From NCBI GenBank assembly GCA_024229935.1, contig JAAERX010000077.1, positions 1 to 64,000 on the forward strand: DNA of 64,000 bases, read 5' to 3'. The translations under genes and the position numbers were made by a program. This DNA is from Gammaproteobacteria bacterium. Its GTDB lineage: Bacteria; Pseudomonadota; Gammaproteobacteria; Steroidobacterales; GCA-2729495. Shown here in pieces: positions 21,661 through 32,600 of this stretch (the stretch's first letter is position 1; every line of letters begins with the position of its first letter). The notes under the pieces are model-generated. The model had not been told where the DNA came from and searched no databases. It saw nothing but the letters and a program-made list of their open reading frames with translations.

Positions 21661-24600
21661 CTAGATATGAAATTCGTCCCGGTCATCCCCTGCATCGGTT
21701 TGCGCAGTATTTCGAACTGCCTCTAGTGTGCTGACTGTTGCTCCGAGTTCAGCCGGATTGGGGTAGCGGAAGATGTATTTCAGAGGCAGTGAGATACTGA
21801 ACTGGTCACGGATGCGTGATACGAGCTGGGTGGCCAGCAGCGAATGGCCGCCGAGTTCAAAGAAGTCATCATTAATACCAACTTGTTGTTTGTTGGTATC
21901 TACCCCAAGCACCTCAGCCCAGATAGTGACCAGCGTCTGTTCTGTATCATTACGTGGTGCCACATAGGGTGTGGTTTGGTCACGTGAGTACTCTGGTACG
22001 GGTAAGCGCCGGCGTGCCACCTTGCCACTGGGGGTAAGCGGTAACTTATCCAGCGTTACGATGATAGAGGGCACCATGTAATCCGGTAAAACTTCCTTGA
22101 TTGCATGTTTGAGTGCTGTGGAGCTGGATGCTTTATCTTTGCTAGAGCTGGTGATGTATGCAACCAGGCGCTTATTGCCTGGTGTGTCTTCACGCAACAC
22201 CACCACGGCTTGTTGCACAGAATGCTGTGCGGTGAGTTGTGCCTCAATTTCACCGGGCTCAATTCTAAATCCGCGCCATTTAATCTGGTCATCGGATCTG
22301 CCTAAAAACTCAATCTGACCGTCGGTCAGGAAACGAACTCTGTCGCCTGTCTTGTACAGATGATCCCCATTAATGAATGGACTTGCTGAGAATTTCCTGG
22401 CATTAAGTTCCGGCTGATTTAGATAACCTAGGGCTACCTGTACCCCACCTATATATAGTTCACCTGGAATACCTATAGGGCAGGGTTCACCGGCAGCATC
22501 TAATACATAGCAATGAGTGTTAGCAACCGGGTAACCTATGCTGGGTAAAGTTGGCCAGCTGTTTTCATCTCCTGTGAGTGTTAGTGCAGTAACCACGTGG
22601 GTTTCGGATGGTCCGTACTGGTTGTGCAGGGCTGCGTTCGAAAGCTTGCTGAATAAGGCCCGTAGCTCGGGACTAACCTGTAACTGTTCGCCAGCTACCA
22701 CGATATCTTTTAATGCCGGGTCAGCCTTGATTGTCACTAGTGTCTCGGCAATAGGCTGTAAGGCTGCATACGGTAGGAATAGCCGTTCGATATTTTGTTT
22801 GGCAATAAAGTCGGCCAGTCGTGGTAAATCCTGGCGCAGCTCTTCATCGATCATGACTGCGGTACCACCATTGCACCATGTGCCAAAAAATTCCTGAAAA
22901 TGCACATCAAAACTAAAGGAGGCGAACTGCAGTGTTTTTGCTGGCATTGCTAAATGCTCATGCTGTAACTGCCAGTGTAATAAGTTGCTTAAGCCAGCGT
23001 GTGATAACTGCACACCTTTGGGTTTGCCGGTTGAACCTGAGGTGTAAATACAGTACAGCGGGTCGGTGGGGGTACCGCCGTCCAGGTTGTCGGCCTTACC
23101 GTTAAAATCAACAGTATCAATAGCCAAATGTTGACCTGCGTGTTGTGGAAGTGAGTTGTCACTGTGTGTAATGACAACTACCGCGGCACTGTCACTGAGC
23201 ATGGTGGCTATGCGTTCTTCTGGGTAGTTGGGGTCAACTGGCATGTAACAGGCACCGGACTTCATAACAGCGAGGGCGGTTATTGGTAATTCCAGCGAAC
23301 GTTCTAACTTGATGGCAACAATAGAGCCACTTCCAGCGCCGAGCTCACGTAATCTGGCTGCCAGCAAATTAGCACGGCGGTTTAGCTCTGCATAGCTCAG
23401 ATGATCACCCGCCAGAACTACGGCAGATGCATCTGGGGTCCTCTCTACCTGGGCTTCGACCAGTCGGTGCACGCATACGGGCTCACCAAATTCTGCAGTG
23501 GATGCATTGAAGTCAGTAACCACAATATTGCGTTCTGCTGCATCGAGCAGGGACAGTTCAGATAACCTTGCAGTCGAGTTGCTTACAACGGTGTGCAGCA
23601 AGGCCACGTAATGTCCCAGCATGCGTTTGATGGTAGAGGCATCGAACAGGTCGGTGTTGTATTCAAAACCGGCTTCTATTCCATTAGCTGTATTTGAAAC
23701 AGCTAGAGTTAGATCAAATTTGGCTGTGTCATGACTGATGAGTATAGCGGGTTCAGTTGTCAGACCAGGGAGAGTTAGCTTTGTGTCACCACTTTCCTGC
23801 CAAATGAACATATGCTGAAAAACCGGTGTATGACTCATGTCGCGTTCTGGCTGTAGTTCCTCTACCAGTTTTTCAAAGGGTAATTCCTGATGGGCGTAGG
23901 CATCGAGCGCTGTTTGTTTTATCCGTTTAAGGAGTTCGTTGAAGGTTGGGTTGCCTGAAGCATCAATCCGTAAGGCGAGTGTATTCAGGAAGAAGCCAAT
24001 CAGACTTTCAAGGTTGGTATGTTGCCGTCCAGATATGGGCGTTCCAATAACAATGTCGTCTTCACCGGCATATTTGTTAAGCAATACACAGAAGACGGCA
24101 AAGCTAAGCATGAACATTGTGCTGCCGGATTGTTGTGCAAATTGCTGCAGGCTCTTGCCCAGGCTTGCGGGCAGGGTGACGGCCTGCCATTTTCCCCGGT
24201 AGCCAGGTTCTGGTGGGCGTGGGTGGTCACAGGCTAGTGGTAGAATGGGTGGAGCATCTTTAAGTTGCTGTAGCCAGTAATCAATATGGGTTTCAAGTCG
24301 GGTGCCACTAAGTAGCTCACGTTGCCAGAGCGCATAATCAGCGTATTGGATTGATAGTTTTTCTGGGGCAGGTGCTACGTCAGATGTGTGTCGACCGTAT
24401 AGCTTTCCAAGGTCATTAAAAAAGACATTCATCGACCATAAGTCACTGATGATGTGATGAATCACAAGCAATAGCAGGTAGTTGTCCGTGCCGGTTTGTA
24501 ACAGATGCAGGTGAAACAATGGCCCATTGGCAAGATTAAAGTTTTCTTTGGCCAGTTTGCGAGTGTGCTGTAGTACCGCAGTTTCATCCTGTTCTTGCAG

Positions 24601-25056
24601 GTCACAGATGTTTAGTGTGACCGTGAGGTTGTTTAGAATTTTCTGTACAGGTTCATTATCAGTTGCAACAAATATTGTGCGTAGTGATTCATGTTTTTCT
24701 ACAAGGTCATTTAATGCGTTTTGTAGTGCTTCGGGATTTAATTTACCGTGAACTTTGAGGGCAAACGGCATGTTGTATACAGGCGTGCCTGGCTCAAGTT
24801 CATCAAGAAACCAAAGTCGTTGCTGGGCAAAGGATAACGGGAGCGCCTGGTTACGTTTTGCAGGTTGAAGTTCCGGTGTGTTTTCTGTGTTGCCACTGCT
24901 TAATAATGTAATTATTTCCTGCTTGTGGTCGGAGATTTCCTGCTTTAACGATTTTGTAAGGCTGCCTTTTTCGGCTTTTAGGCGGATTTTTCCTTCATGT
25001 ATGCTTAGCTGGATACCAGCACTGCGTAAGCGGGCTATTAGATCAAGCACGCTCAT
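21661..25056 (-). CDS. Single-module NRPS, C-A(Pro-like)-PCP with TubC dock
   Basis: 1131 aa. The N-terminal TubC-like docking domain (residues 1-55) is followed by a C domain (about 70-500) with HHIISDLWS, where Leu replaces the usual Gly. The A domain (about 520-1020) has code DVQFVAQVVK, most like proline codes. The PCP (core LGGHSLLATQL) carries S1072. The protein ends in a short acidic tail, DDRDEFHI, and has no thioesterase. Its ATG overlaps the stop of the upstream synthetase by four bases (ATGA), so the two are probably translationally coupled. It should add the residue after sarcosine and pass the chain to the giant synthetase, whose N-terminus has a matching dock. Proline is the best guess; pipecolate is possible. 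Confidence 0.95.
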   Translation of the reverse strand: MSVLDLIARLRSAGIQLSIHEGKIRLKAEKGSLTKSLKQEISDHKQEIITLLSSGNTENTPELQPAKRNQALPLSFAQQRLWFLDELEPGTPVYNMPFALKVHGKLNPEALQNALNDLVEKHESLRTIFVATDNEPVQKILNNLTVTLNICDLQEQDETAVLQHTRKLAKENFNLANGPLFHLHLLQTGTDNYLLLLVIHHIISDLWSMNVFFNDLGKLYGRHTSDVAPAPEKLSIQYADYALWQRELLSGTRLETHIDYWLQQLKDAPPILPLACDHPRPPEPGYRGKWQAVTLPASLGKSLQQFAQQSGSTMFMLSFAVFCVLLNKYAGEDDIVIGTPISGRQHTNLESLIGFFLNTLALRIDASGNPTFNELLKRIKQTALDAYAHQELPFEKLVEELQPERDMSHTPVFQHMFIWQESGDTKLTLPGLTTEPAILISHDTAKFDLTLAVSNTANGIEAGFEYNTDLFDASTIKRMLGHYVALLHTVVSNSTARLSELSLLDAAERNIVVTDFNASTAEFGEPVCVHRLVEAQVERTPDASAVVLAGDHLSYAELNRRANLLAARLRELGAGSGSIVAIKLERSLELPITALAVMKSGACYMPVDPNYPEERIATMLSDSAAVVVITHSDNSLPQHAGQHLAIDTVDFNGKADNLDGGTPTDPLYCIYTSGSTGKPKGVQLSHAGLSNLLHWQLQHEHLAMPAKTLQFASFSFDVHFQEFFGTWCNGGTAVMIDEELRQDLPRLADFIAKQNIERLFLPYAALQPIAETLVTIKADPALKDIVVAGEQLQVSPELRALFSKLSNAALHNQYGPSETHVVTALTLTGDENSWPTLPSIGYPVANTHCYVLDAAGEPCPIGIPGELYIGGVQVALGYLNQPELNARKFSASPFINGDHLYKTGDRVRFLTDGQIEFLGRSDDQIKWRGFRIEPGEIEAQLTAQHSVQQAVVVLREDTPGNKRLVAYITSSSKDKASSSTALKHAIKEVLPDYMVPSIIVTLDKLPLTPSGKVARRRLPVPEYSRDQTTPYVAPRNDTEQTLVTIWAEVLGVDTNKQQVGINDDFFELGGHSLLATQLVSRIRDQFSISLPLKYIFRYPNPAELGATVSTLEAVRNTAQTDAGDDRDEFHI

Positions 25057-28000
25057 ATCTCGATTTCCTCGAGATTATCGTTACCTATATTGTTCTCGCT
25101 ATCGTTAGATAATGCCCAACGTACGGTGTCGGTGGCAGTTGCAAGCCCTGCCACAGTTGGATTATCAAATAGGCTGTTGAGCGGTAGGCTTACATCTAGT
25201 TGGTCACGTATGCGAGAGATTAGCTGGGTGGCAAGTAGTGAATGGCCTCCCAAGCCAAAGAAATCATCCAGTACTCCAACCTGATCGACTCCCAGCAGGT
25301 TTTCCCATATGGAAACCAGTGCTTCTTCAGTAGGAGTGCGAGGTGGAGTATACGTTTGTGCACTACCCTGATCGGGTGCTGGTAGAGCCTGGCGATCAAT
25401 CTTCCCATTGGGTGTTAGTGGGAATGCTTCTAAAATTGAGAAAACTGCAGGCACCATATAGTCAGGCAGGAATAGCCGTAAGTGATCTTTAAGTGCAGGA
25501 ACCAGGTTGCGTTGCATTCTTCCCTGCATGGGGTTGTTACAGCATTGCTTTAGACTAAGGTCTCGAGTGGGGAGCATGATGCGCCCATCACAGCTGCTTT
25601 TTGCTGAATGGAATAATGCATTAAAGCGTCCTGGCGCCGTGCCAATTAGTTGAATACTTAATTTTAATTCAGCGGCCAGCTGATAAAGTGATTCAGGTTG
25701 TATGCTGGCCGAAGTGTCTTGAGAAACTGCTGCTGTTATATCGGCAACGGTCTCTGAATCAGTTGTTTTCAGCTTTGATATAGCAATCATTTCAGGTCGT
25801 AGCCGAGCATCGGGTATGCCGATGATAAGTGAGCTTTTGTTGTTGGTTAGCTGGGAGCGTAGTGAAGCAATATCATTGATCTCCTGCCAGTCGATGTGTT
25901 TGGGTTGCAGGTCTTGAGGTGACTTGCCGCCCAGTGTGATGATAGCGTCGTAGCGAAAGCAGCTCATTTCATTGCGGCTTTCACCGCGTTTAAGCTGAAA
26001 TTCAACGGATGTCACCTGGGGTAATTTGCTGGCAATTGCTTGAAAAAACTCGGGTTCAATGAGGAGTTCTTCCTCTTGTTCAATGCGTTGACGTATACGC
26101 TCAGAGAGGGTGTCTAGCTCAGTGCTTGCTTCTGCTTGCCATGTTTGTACTGATGTATGGTAAGCCTCTAGCAGCGGTAGGCTGCGTAAGTCGCCAAGAA
26201 ATATTTTCCCGCCTGAAATAAGTAATTTACTGGCCGTTGAGAGGACATCGAGCAGGTAATTCTGGTCAGGAAAGTATTGGGCAACTGAATTAATGATAAT
26301 TGCATCAAAACTTTCGCCACTTAATTTATTCAGGCTCTCTGCAGTGGTTTGTCTGGCCTCGACACCGCCCAGGTCATTATGGGATGCCTTGAGGGCTTTT
26401 ATTGCAGTGATAGCGGCTGGTGAGAAATCGGTGGCAAGGTAACGGCTGCAGGCGGGTGCGACCCGTGCAACAAGCAGACCGGTGCCGCAGCCTATTTCCA
26501 AAACTTTGTTGGGTTTGAGTTTGTTGATACGTGCTGCAGTCGCTTCAACCCATTCACGCATTTCTGGGGCAGGAATGGGTTCACCGCTATAGCTACTGTT
26601 CCAACCTGAGATGTTGAAAGCAGTATCAAGCGTGTGTTCATCTGTGTAGGCGTTCTGCCAAAGGTCGCGCCACTGGTCTAGCTGATCATTTTTCCATTGT
26701 TTCAGCTCATTTGCGCTTAATGCCGATGCATCTGCAATTAGATAGCCAACCAGCCGTTTGTCACCTGCACGATCTTCACGTGCAGCAACTACCGCCTGTG
26801 TAACAGCAGGATGTTTGGCCATTACAGTTTCGATTTCACCGAGTTCCATTCGATAGCCACGAATCTTGACCTGGTTATCATTGCGCCCCAGGCATTCTAT
26901 ATCGCCGTTACTGCGGTAACGTGCCAGGTCACCTGTCCGATATAATGTGCTGCTGCGATTAAAAGGATTGGTGACAAAACGTTCGGCGGTCAGTCCCGGT
27001 CGCTTGAAGTAGCCTTTTGCGACGCCGTCACCGCCTATGCACAACTCCCCTGGTACCCCAATGGGTACGGGTCGAAGCTGCTCATCAATAATGTATATTT
27101 GAGTGTTGCCTATAGGCTTACCTACCGTGATAGGTGCATTGCTTTGTATGTGTGCTATAGATGACCAGATAGTTGTTTCAGTAGGGCCATACATATTCCA
27201 CAGCTCAGCCCCGGTTTCGAGCAGGCGGTCGGCCAGTTCACGTGGCAGGGGTTCGCCACCACAAAGAATTTTTAAGCCAGCCTGACCGGACCAGTTTGCA
27301 CTTAATAGTAACTGCCAGGTGGCTGGTGTTGCCTGCATGATAGTTGTATTGCTACGGACAATGAGTTCGCTCAGGCGTTGTCCATCTGCTGCTACATCCT
27401 TGTCTGCGATAACCAGTTGTGCGCCATTACATAGAGGCAGAAAAAGTTCGAGTACAGCGATATCAAATGACAGCGTAGTGACGGCCACCAGTGTGTCATC
27501 AGCTGTTAGTCCTGGTTGCTGTGCCATAGTGGCAAGAAAATTTACTACACCTTGATGACCCAGTTGAACGCCTTTGGGCTGCCCGGTAGAGCCCGAGGTA
27601 TAGATTACATAGGCTAGGTCCTGTGCGGTTCCCTGCAGTTCAGGAGTGTCCGTGACTTGCTGGTCAAGTAGGTCGTGTTGTGTGTCAAGGCACAGGGTAA
27701 GTGAGGGTGTTTGCTCCAGATCCCCCTGTAGTGTGTCCTGGGTAATAAGCCCTTTCAGCTTGGCATCATCTATCATGAATTTAATGCGATCGGGCGGGAA
27801 AAGAGGGTCCAGCGGTACATATGTGGCACCTGCCTTAAGGGTGCCTAGTAAAGCGACCATCATATTGATGGAGCGTTCGATATAAATACCAATCAGATCA
27901 CCAGCGCCAATATTTTCTGTACGCAAATAATGCGCAAGTTGATTGGCGCGTGCATTTAACGCGGCGTAACTTATTTGCTCATCGCCATGCACTACTGCAA

Positions 28001-29660
28001 TGGCATTCGGTGTTTTTGTAACTTGTTGCTCGAATACCTGCTGTAGCTGCAGGTCATCTGCATAACTCATTTTTGTGCTATTCCAGTCATTCAGAACTTT
28101 GTCACTTTCCGCTTTTTCCATTAACGGTAAGTCCAGAATTTTGGTGTCGGGATTGGCTGCTGCACCTGTGAGCAGTGTTTCCAGATGCGAGACCATACGC
28201 TCTATGGTCTCGTGCTCAAATAGGTCAGTGCTGTATTCAATGGAGCCACTTAGGGTGTTGTCCATTTCAATCAGTTGCAGGAACAGGTCGTACATCGTAG
28301 TTCCGGGTGCAACGGGGTGATCTATTGTTTCAGTCCCTGTTAGTGAAAGTTCCTCATCTCCACCATACTGATGAACCACGAACAGCACCTGAAATAGAGG
28401 GCTTCGGCTACGGTCACGTTCAGGTTTAAGGTGCTCTACAAGTAATTCAAAGGGTAGGTCCTGGTGTCCAAATGCATCAACTGCCACTTCACGGGCACGG
28501 TGGATCAGCTCTTTGAAAGTGGGATTACCGGACAGGTCGCCTCGCAGTACCAGCGTATTCACGAATGGTCCAAGCAGGCTCTCAAGTTCAGCTGAATGAC
28601 GGTTGGATACGGCTGTGCCAAGTACAACTTCATCTTGCTGGCTGTAGCGATGCAGCAGTACCTGAAATGCGGCAAGCAGTGTCATATAGAGCGTTACGCC
28701 TTCACTACGGCTGATTTCTTTTAATGCAATGCTAAGTTTGGCAGGTAATGAAAAATGGTGGATATCGCCGCGGTAAGTCTGGACTGGTGGTCTGGGCTTG
28801 TCGGTCGGTAAATCAAGTGTGCTTAATGATTCGAGTTGTTGTTTCCAGTAATCAATTTGTGCGCTAAGTTCTGGGCTTTCTAGCCATGTGTTTTGCCAGG
28901 CTGCAAAATCAGCATACTGAATGCTTAGTGGTGGAAGTTCGGGTGTGCGGTCTTCGCTAAATGCTGAATAAATTTCTGAAAGTTCGCGCATCAGCACGCC
29001 GCAAGACCAGCCATCAACTACAAAGTGGTGTGTAGTGAACGTAAGTACAGCATCCTGCTGGCCACGTTGGAACAGATGGGTACGTATCAGTGGAATAGCT
29101 GTAAGAGGTAGTGCGGGACGAACCTCTGCATTAACCAGGTCTTCAAGCTCGGCATCTGTGGTCTCTGCTTCTATGTTTTCAATTACGAACCAGTCACCGT
29201 CAGGATCGATAGCGTCAGTGGTGGTAATGGCCATTCGTGGGCCATTAGATGTGTTTGCGCATGTAGCGCGGAGTACTTCATGGCGTTTGATTAACGCAAA
29301 CAGGCTTTTACGCAGACGGTCAGTATTTATTGTTCCCTTGATGCGTTTGGCCAGCGCGACATTATAAAAGGGATTGTCGGGCTCCAGTTCGTCAAGAAAC
29401 CAGATACGTTGTTGTGCAAATGAAAGCGGTAATAAACTATCACGGGCGATTGGAGTGATGTTCTTATCATTAGAGGTTGCTGCTTCAGACAGCAGTAATT
29501 TTAGTATTTCGTCTTTACGTTTACGCAGCTCATCAAGAACGTCATCGTTAATGACGCCCTTGGGTGCATCGTAGCGGAGCTTTGTTCCTTCGACCCAGAG
29601 TTTGACGCCGCGTAGTCGTAACTGGTCGAGAAACTGCAAGGTGGCCACAGAGGCCGTCAT
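25053..29660 (-). CDS. Single-module NRPS, C-A(Gly)-NMT-PCP (sarcosine module)
   Basis: 1535 aa. The TubC-like docking domain (1-60) is followed by a C domain (about 70-510, HHFVVDGWS) and an A domain with code DILQLGMIWK (glycine). An N-methyltransferase is inserted between A8 and A10, with SAM motif LEIGCGTGLLVARVAP near residue 1056 and NSVAQYFPDQ. The PCP carries S1474. The expected unit is N-methyl-glycine. The methyltransferase is a paralogue of the one in module 3 of the giant synthetase. The C-terminus is an acidic tail, NDNLEEIEI, suited to docking with the next protein. The start overlaps the loader gene by four bases (ATGA). Confidence 0.95.
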   Translation of the reverse strand: MTASVATLQFLDQLRLRGVKLWVEGTKLRYDAPKGVINDDVLDELRKRKDEILKLLLSEAATSNDKNITPIARDSLLPLSFAQQRIWFLDELEPDNPFYNVALAKRIKGTINTDRLRKSLFALIKRHEVLRATCANTSNGPRMAITTTDAIDPDGDWFVIENIEAETTDAELEDLVNAEVRPALPLTAIPLIRTHLFQRGQQDAVLTFTTHHFVVDGWSCGVLMRELSEIYSAFSEDRTPELPPLSIQYADFAAWQNTWLESPELSAQIDYWKQQLESLSTLDLPTDKPRPPVQTYRGDIHHFSLPAKLSIALKEISRSEGVTLYMTLLAAFQVLLHRYSQQDEVVLGTAVSNRHSAELESLLGPFVNTLVLRGDLSGNPTFKELIHRAREVAVDAFGHQDLPFELLVEHLKPERDRSRSPLFQVLFVVHQYGGDEELSLTGTETIDHPVAPGTTMYDLFLQLIEMDNTLSGSIEYSTDLFEHETIERMVSHLETLLTGAAANPDTKILDLPLMEKAESDKVLNDWNSTKMSYADDLQLQQVFEQQVTKTPNAIAVVHGDEQISYAALNARANQLAHYLRTENIGAGDLIGIYIERSINMMVALLGTLKAGATYVPLDPLFPPDRIKFMIDDAKLKGLITQDTLQGDLEQTPSLTLCLDTQHDLLDQQVTDTPELQGTAQDLAYVIYTSGSTGQPKGVQLGHQGVVNFLATMAQQPGLTADDTLVAVTTLSFDIAVLELFLPLCNGAQLVIADKDVAADGQRLSELIVRSNTTIMQATPATWQLLLSANWSGQAGLKILCGGEPLPRELADRLLETGAELWNMYGPTETTIWSSIAHIQSNAPITVGKPIGNTQIYIIDEQLRPVPIGVPGELCIGGDGVAKGYFKRPGLTAERFVTNPFNRSSTLYRTGDLARYRSNGDIECLGRNDNQVKIRGYRMELGEIETVMAKHPAVTQAVVAAREDRAGDKRLVGYLIADASALSANELKQWKNDQLDQWRDLWQNAYTDEHTLDTAFNISGWNSSYSGEPIPAPEMREWVEATAARINKLKPNKVLEIGCGTGLLVARVAPACSRYLATDFSPAAITAIKALKASHNDLGGVEARQTTAESLNKLSGESFDAIIINSVAQYFPDQNYLLDVLSTASKLLISGGKIFLGDLRSLPLLEAYHTSVQTWQAEASTELDTLSERIRQRIEQEEELLIEPEFFQAIASKLPQVTSVEFQLKRGESRNEMSCFRYDAIITLGGKSPQDLQPKHIDWQEINDIASLRSQLTNNKSSLIIGIPDARLRPEMIAISKLKTTDSETVADITAAVSQDTSASIQPESLYQLAAELKLSIQLIGTAPGRFNALFHSAKSSCDGRIMLPTRDLSLKQCCNNPMQGRMQRNLVPALKDHLRLFLPDYMVPAVFSILEAFPLTPNGKIDRQALPAPDQGSAQTYTPPRTPTEEALVSIWENLLGVDQVGVLDDFFGLGGHSLLATQLISRIRDQLDVSLPLNSLFDNPTVAGLATATDTVRWALSNDSENNIGNDNLEEIEI

Positions 29661-32600
29661 AGTTCACCTTCATCACGCTCATCCGGGGAGTGTTTCTCGG
29701 CAGCTGCAGTAGTGTTCTCAGTCATACCTCCGCCCAGTAAGCCATGTAGCACGAGCTGGCTGGTATCCAGCTCCAGCAGTTCAACAAGGTCGGGTGTTTC
29801 CAGCCCGCCAATCTGGCAAAGCCCTATACCGAAGTCTGCTGCACGCATTTCAAGTAATTGGGTGATGTGACCTGCTTCCAGTGTTGAGTAATGAAGGGCG
29901 CGTTCCTGGTACATGGCGCCTATTGATTTCAGTTCGGCGACTAGGAATATTGCAAATGCTGCATTATCAAAAATAGGGCGGTTAATAAGCGGGTCATAAA
30001 TACTGCGTATAGCTTCACTGTTGGTATTGACTTGTACCAGACGATGCTGGTCAGGGTCGTGGTAGTAGATACCAGCATCTATGCCATTAATGCGGTTGGG
30101 TTTGATGTATATGTAAGTTTGTATGGGGTAAAGACCGCCTGCTGAGGCATACAGATATTTTGGGTTGTCGTTAAGCTGTATAGAAGCAAGACACCCCAGT
30201 AAATTACTCAGACTTTCTGTAGCAAGTGGTTGTTCAGTAAAGTTACGGTGACTCCGGTGTTCTATATAACGGTCTTCTGATACCACTCCACCTGGTAGCG
30301 TGATGTCTTTGGTGTCAGCAGTGAAACGTTTCAGCGCAGGACGGCTAGCCTTGAATGTATTGCGTTCGTCCGGATCCATTACCTTCTCTATACCTGCTAG
30401 CAACCAGTCGGGTGTGCGTAAAGGGTCTCCTGAGGTGTCTGCAGTTGAAGCTTTCACCTGTGGTTGATGCTGACTATACAAGGTTGTGAGCCCGGTTATG
30501 CTGGGGTCACGGTAGAAATCGTCCATTCGGGGGCGAAAGCCGAGATGCTGGTCAAGGGCATTTGCGATACGAATCATTTCTATGGATGTTGCGCCCATTT
30601 GTAGCAGGTTCGTGTCGGGGGCTATTTCAGCCCCACCAAGAATTTCGCTCACCAGGCGGGCAATATCCGTATCGGGTAAAGCTGTATCGGTTGTGCTTGC
30701 CTGGCTAGTTGTCTCGCTTTCAAGCGAAGGTGGTTCTGGCAGTTCACGCCGATCAACTTTGCCGTTTGCTGTCAGGGGAAGCTTGTTCAGGGTTATGAAT
30801 GAGCTGGGGACCATGTATTCAGGAAGTTTATTGCCCAGCCATGCACGTAGTTCTTCTGTACCTGGTGCTGGGTCATGTTCGGCAACCAGATAGGCAATCA
30901 AACGTTTATTGCCATGATCAGGGCCTGATGCAATCACCACTGTGTTGCGTATGCCGGGGTGTGCTTCCAGTGCTGCTTCAATATCACCAAGTTCCACCCG
31001 GAAACCCTGAATCTTGACCTGAAAGTCTTCACGACCCATAAACTCAATGTTGCCATCAGGCAGGTAGCGACCAAGGTCACCGGTTCGATAGAGTCGTTCA
31101 CCTGTATTTGGGTGGGTAATAAAACTGGCGGCTGTTTTTTCATCATCACGCCAGTAACCTTTGGCTACACCTATGCCGCCTATATACAGTTCACCAGGTA
31201 CCCATACAGGGCAGGGTGTCAGATCAGAGTTAAACACATGAAAACTCTGGTTTAGCATGGGTTTACCGTAGGGGATGCTAATCCAGTCAGGTGGTACGTT
31301 TTCTATAGGGTAGAGAATCGACCAGATAGAGGCTTCGGTTGCACCGCCTAGACTGTAAACCTGAATGTCCTGACCCACAGCCTGAATACGCTTGGGTAAT
31401 TTCACCGGTATCCAGTCGCCACTCATCATGACTATACGAAGTGATTGTAAAACAGGGGCTGTTTGTTGTTCTGCGTAATCAGTAAGCAGATCCATAAGTG
31501 CAGGTACGGTGTTCCAGACAGAAATCTGGTGTTTAGCAACCATGCTGGCCCAGTGGGCTGGGTCACGCATACCTGAGGCATCAGGCATAACTATTGCACC
31601 ACCTGCAGCGAGTACTCCAAAGATGTCGTATACCGACAGGTCAAAACTCAGTGATGAGAGTGCAAGTACCCGGTCTTTTGCTGTTACCTTGAATCGCTGA
31701 TTAACATCGGCACAGGTATTAACAGCACCCCGATGATCTATAACTACACCTTTGGGTTGCCCGGTTGAACCGGAAGTAAAAATTACATAGGCAATGTCTG
31801 ACAGTGTTGTTTGATTACTGAGCTCGGTATCAGGTGCTGCACTCAGTTCATCATCACTGATGCGTAGCCGGATGGTATCTGTTGGCCAGTCTATAGCAGC
31901 ATCTTGGCAAACCTGGGTTACGGCTAATCGTGCCTGACCAAAATCAAGCAGATAATGCAGACGTTCTGCAGGCATGGATGCATCAATGGGTAGGTAAGCA
32001 GCACCTGCTTTTAAAATACCCAGAACAGCAACAACCTGTTCCCAGCCTTTTTGCATGACAACTGCAACCAGCTCATTTGTTTGTACTCCCTGAGCATGTA
32101 GCTGATGGGCAAGCTGATTACTGAGTTGATCAAGCTCCGCATAAGTCAGGCTGCGATCATTGGCAATGATGGCAGTTGCAGTGGGTGTGGCAGCAGCACT
32201 GCGAGTAAAGCCTGCATGAAGCAGTTCGCCTGGCTCGGGCGCTTCAGTTGCATTGATTTCATCACGCAACTGCCTTTGTTGTTCTGGTAATAAGTTAATC
32301 AGGCTGGTGATCCAGTCCTGTTCCCATGCTGCATCATCAGTTGCAAGCTGCTTCAGACGTTTGCCATAGGCTGCAAACATGTCATCAATCATGCCCTTGG
32401 GGAACAGTTGATCCACGACATCCCATGTATACCAGAGTGCCCCCTCACGTTCGGAGGCCACATGATCTATCCAGACCTGAGGAGTCTGGCTGACACTAAA
32501 TACTTGTTCGCCCAGCTGGTGCCAGGAGGAGCTGTCCTGCCCACCACTACCGATACCCAGTGTGCTGGTGAAAACAACCGGCATCATTGGCTGAACCTTG

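Noticed and set aside
29657-29720. Thioesterase or terminal domain at the end of the loader
   Set aside because: The last residues are an acidic docking tail after the oxidase. No GxSxG hydrolase motif is present in any of the complete NRPS proteins.
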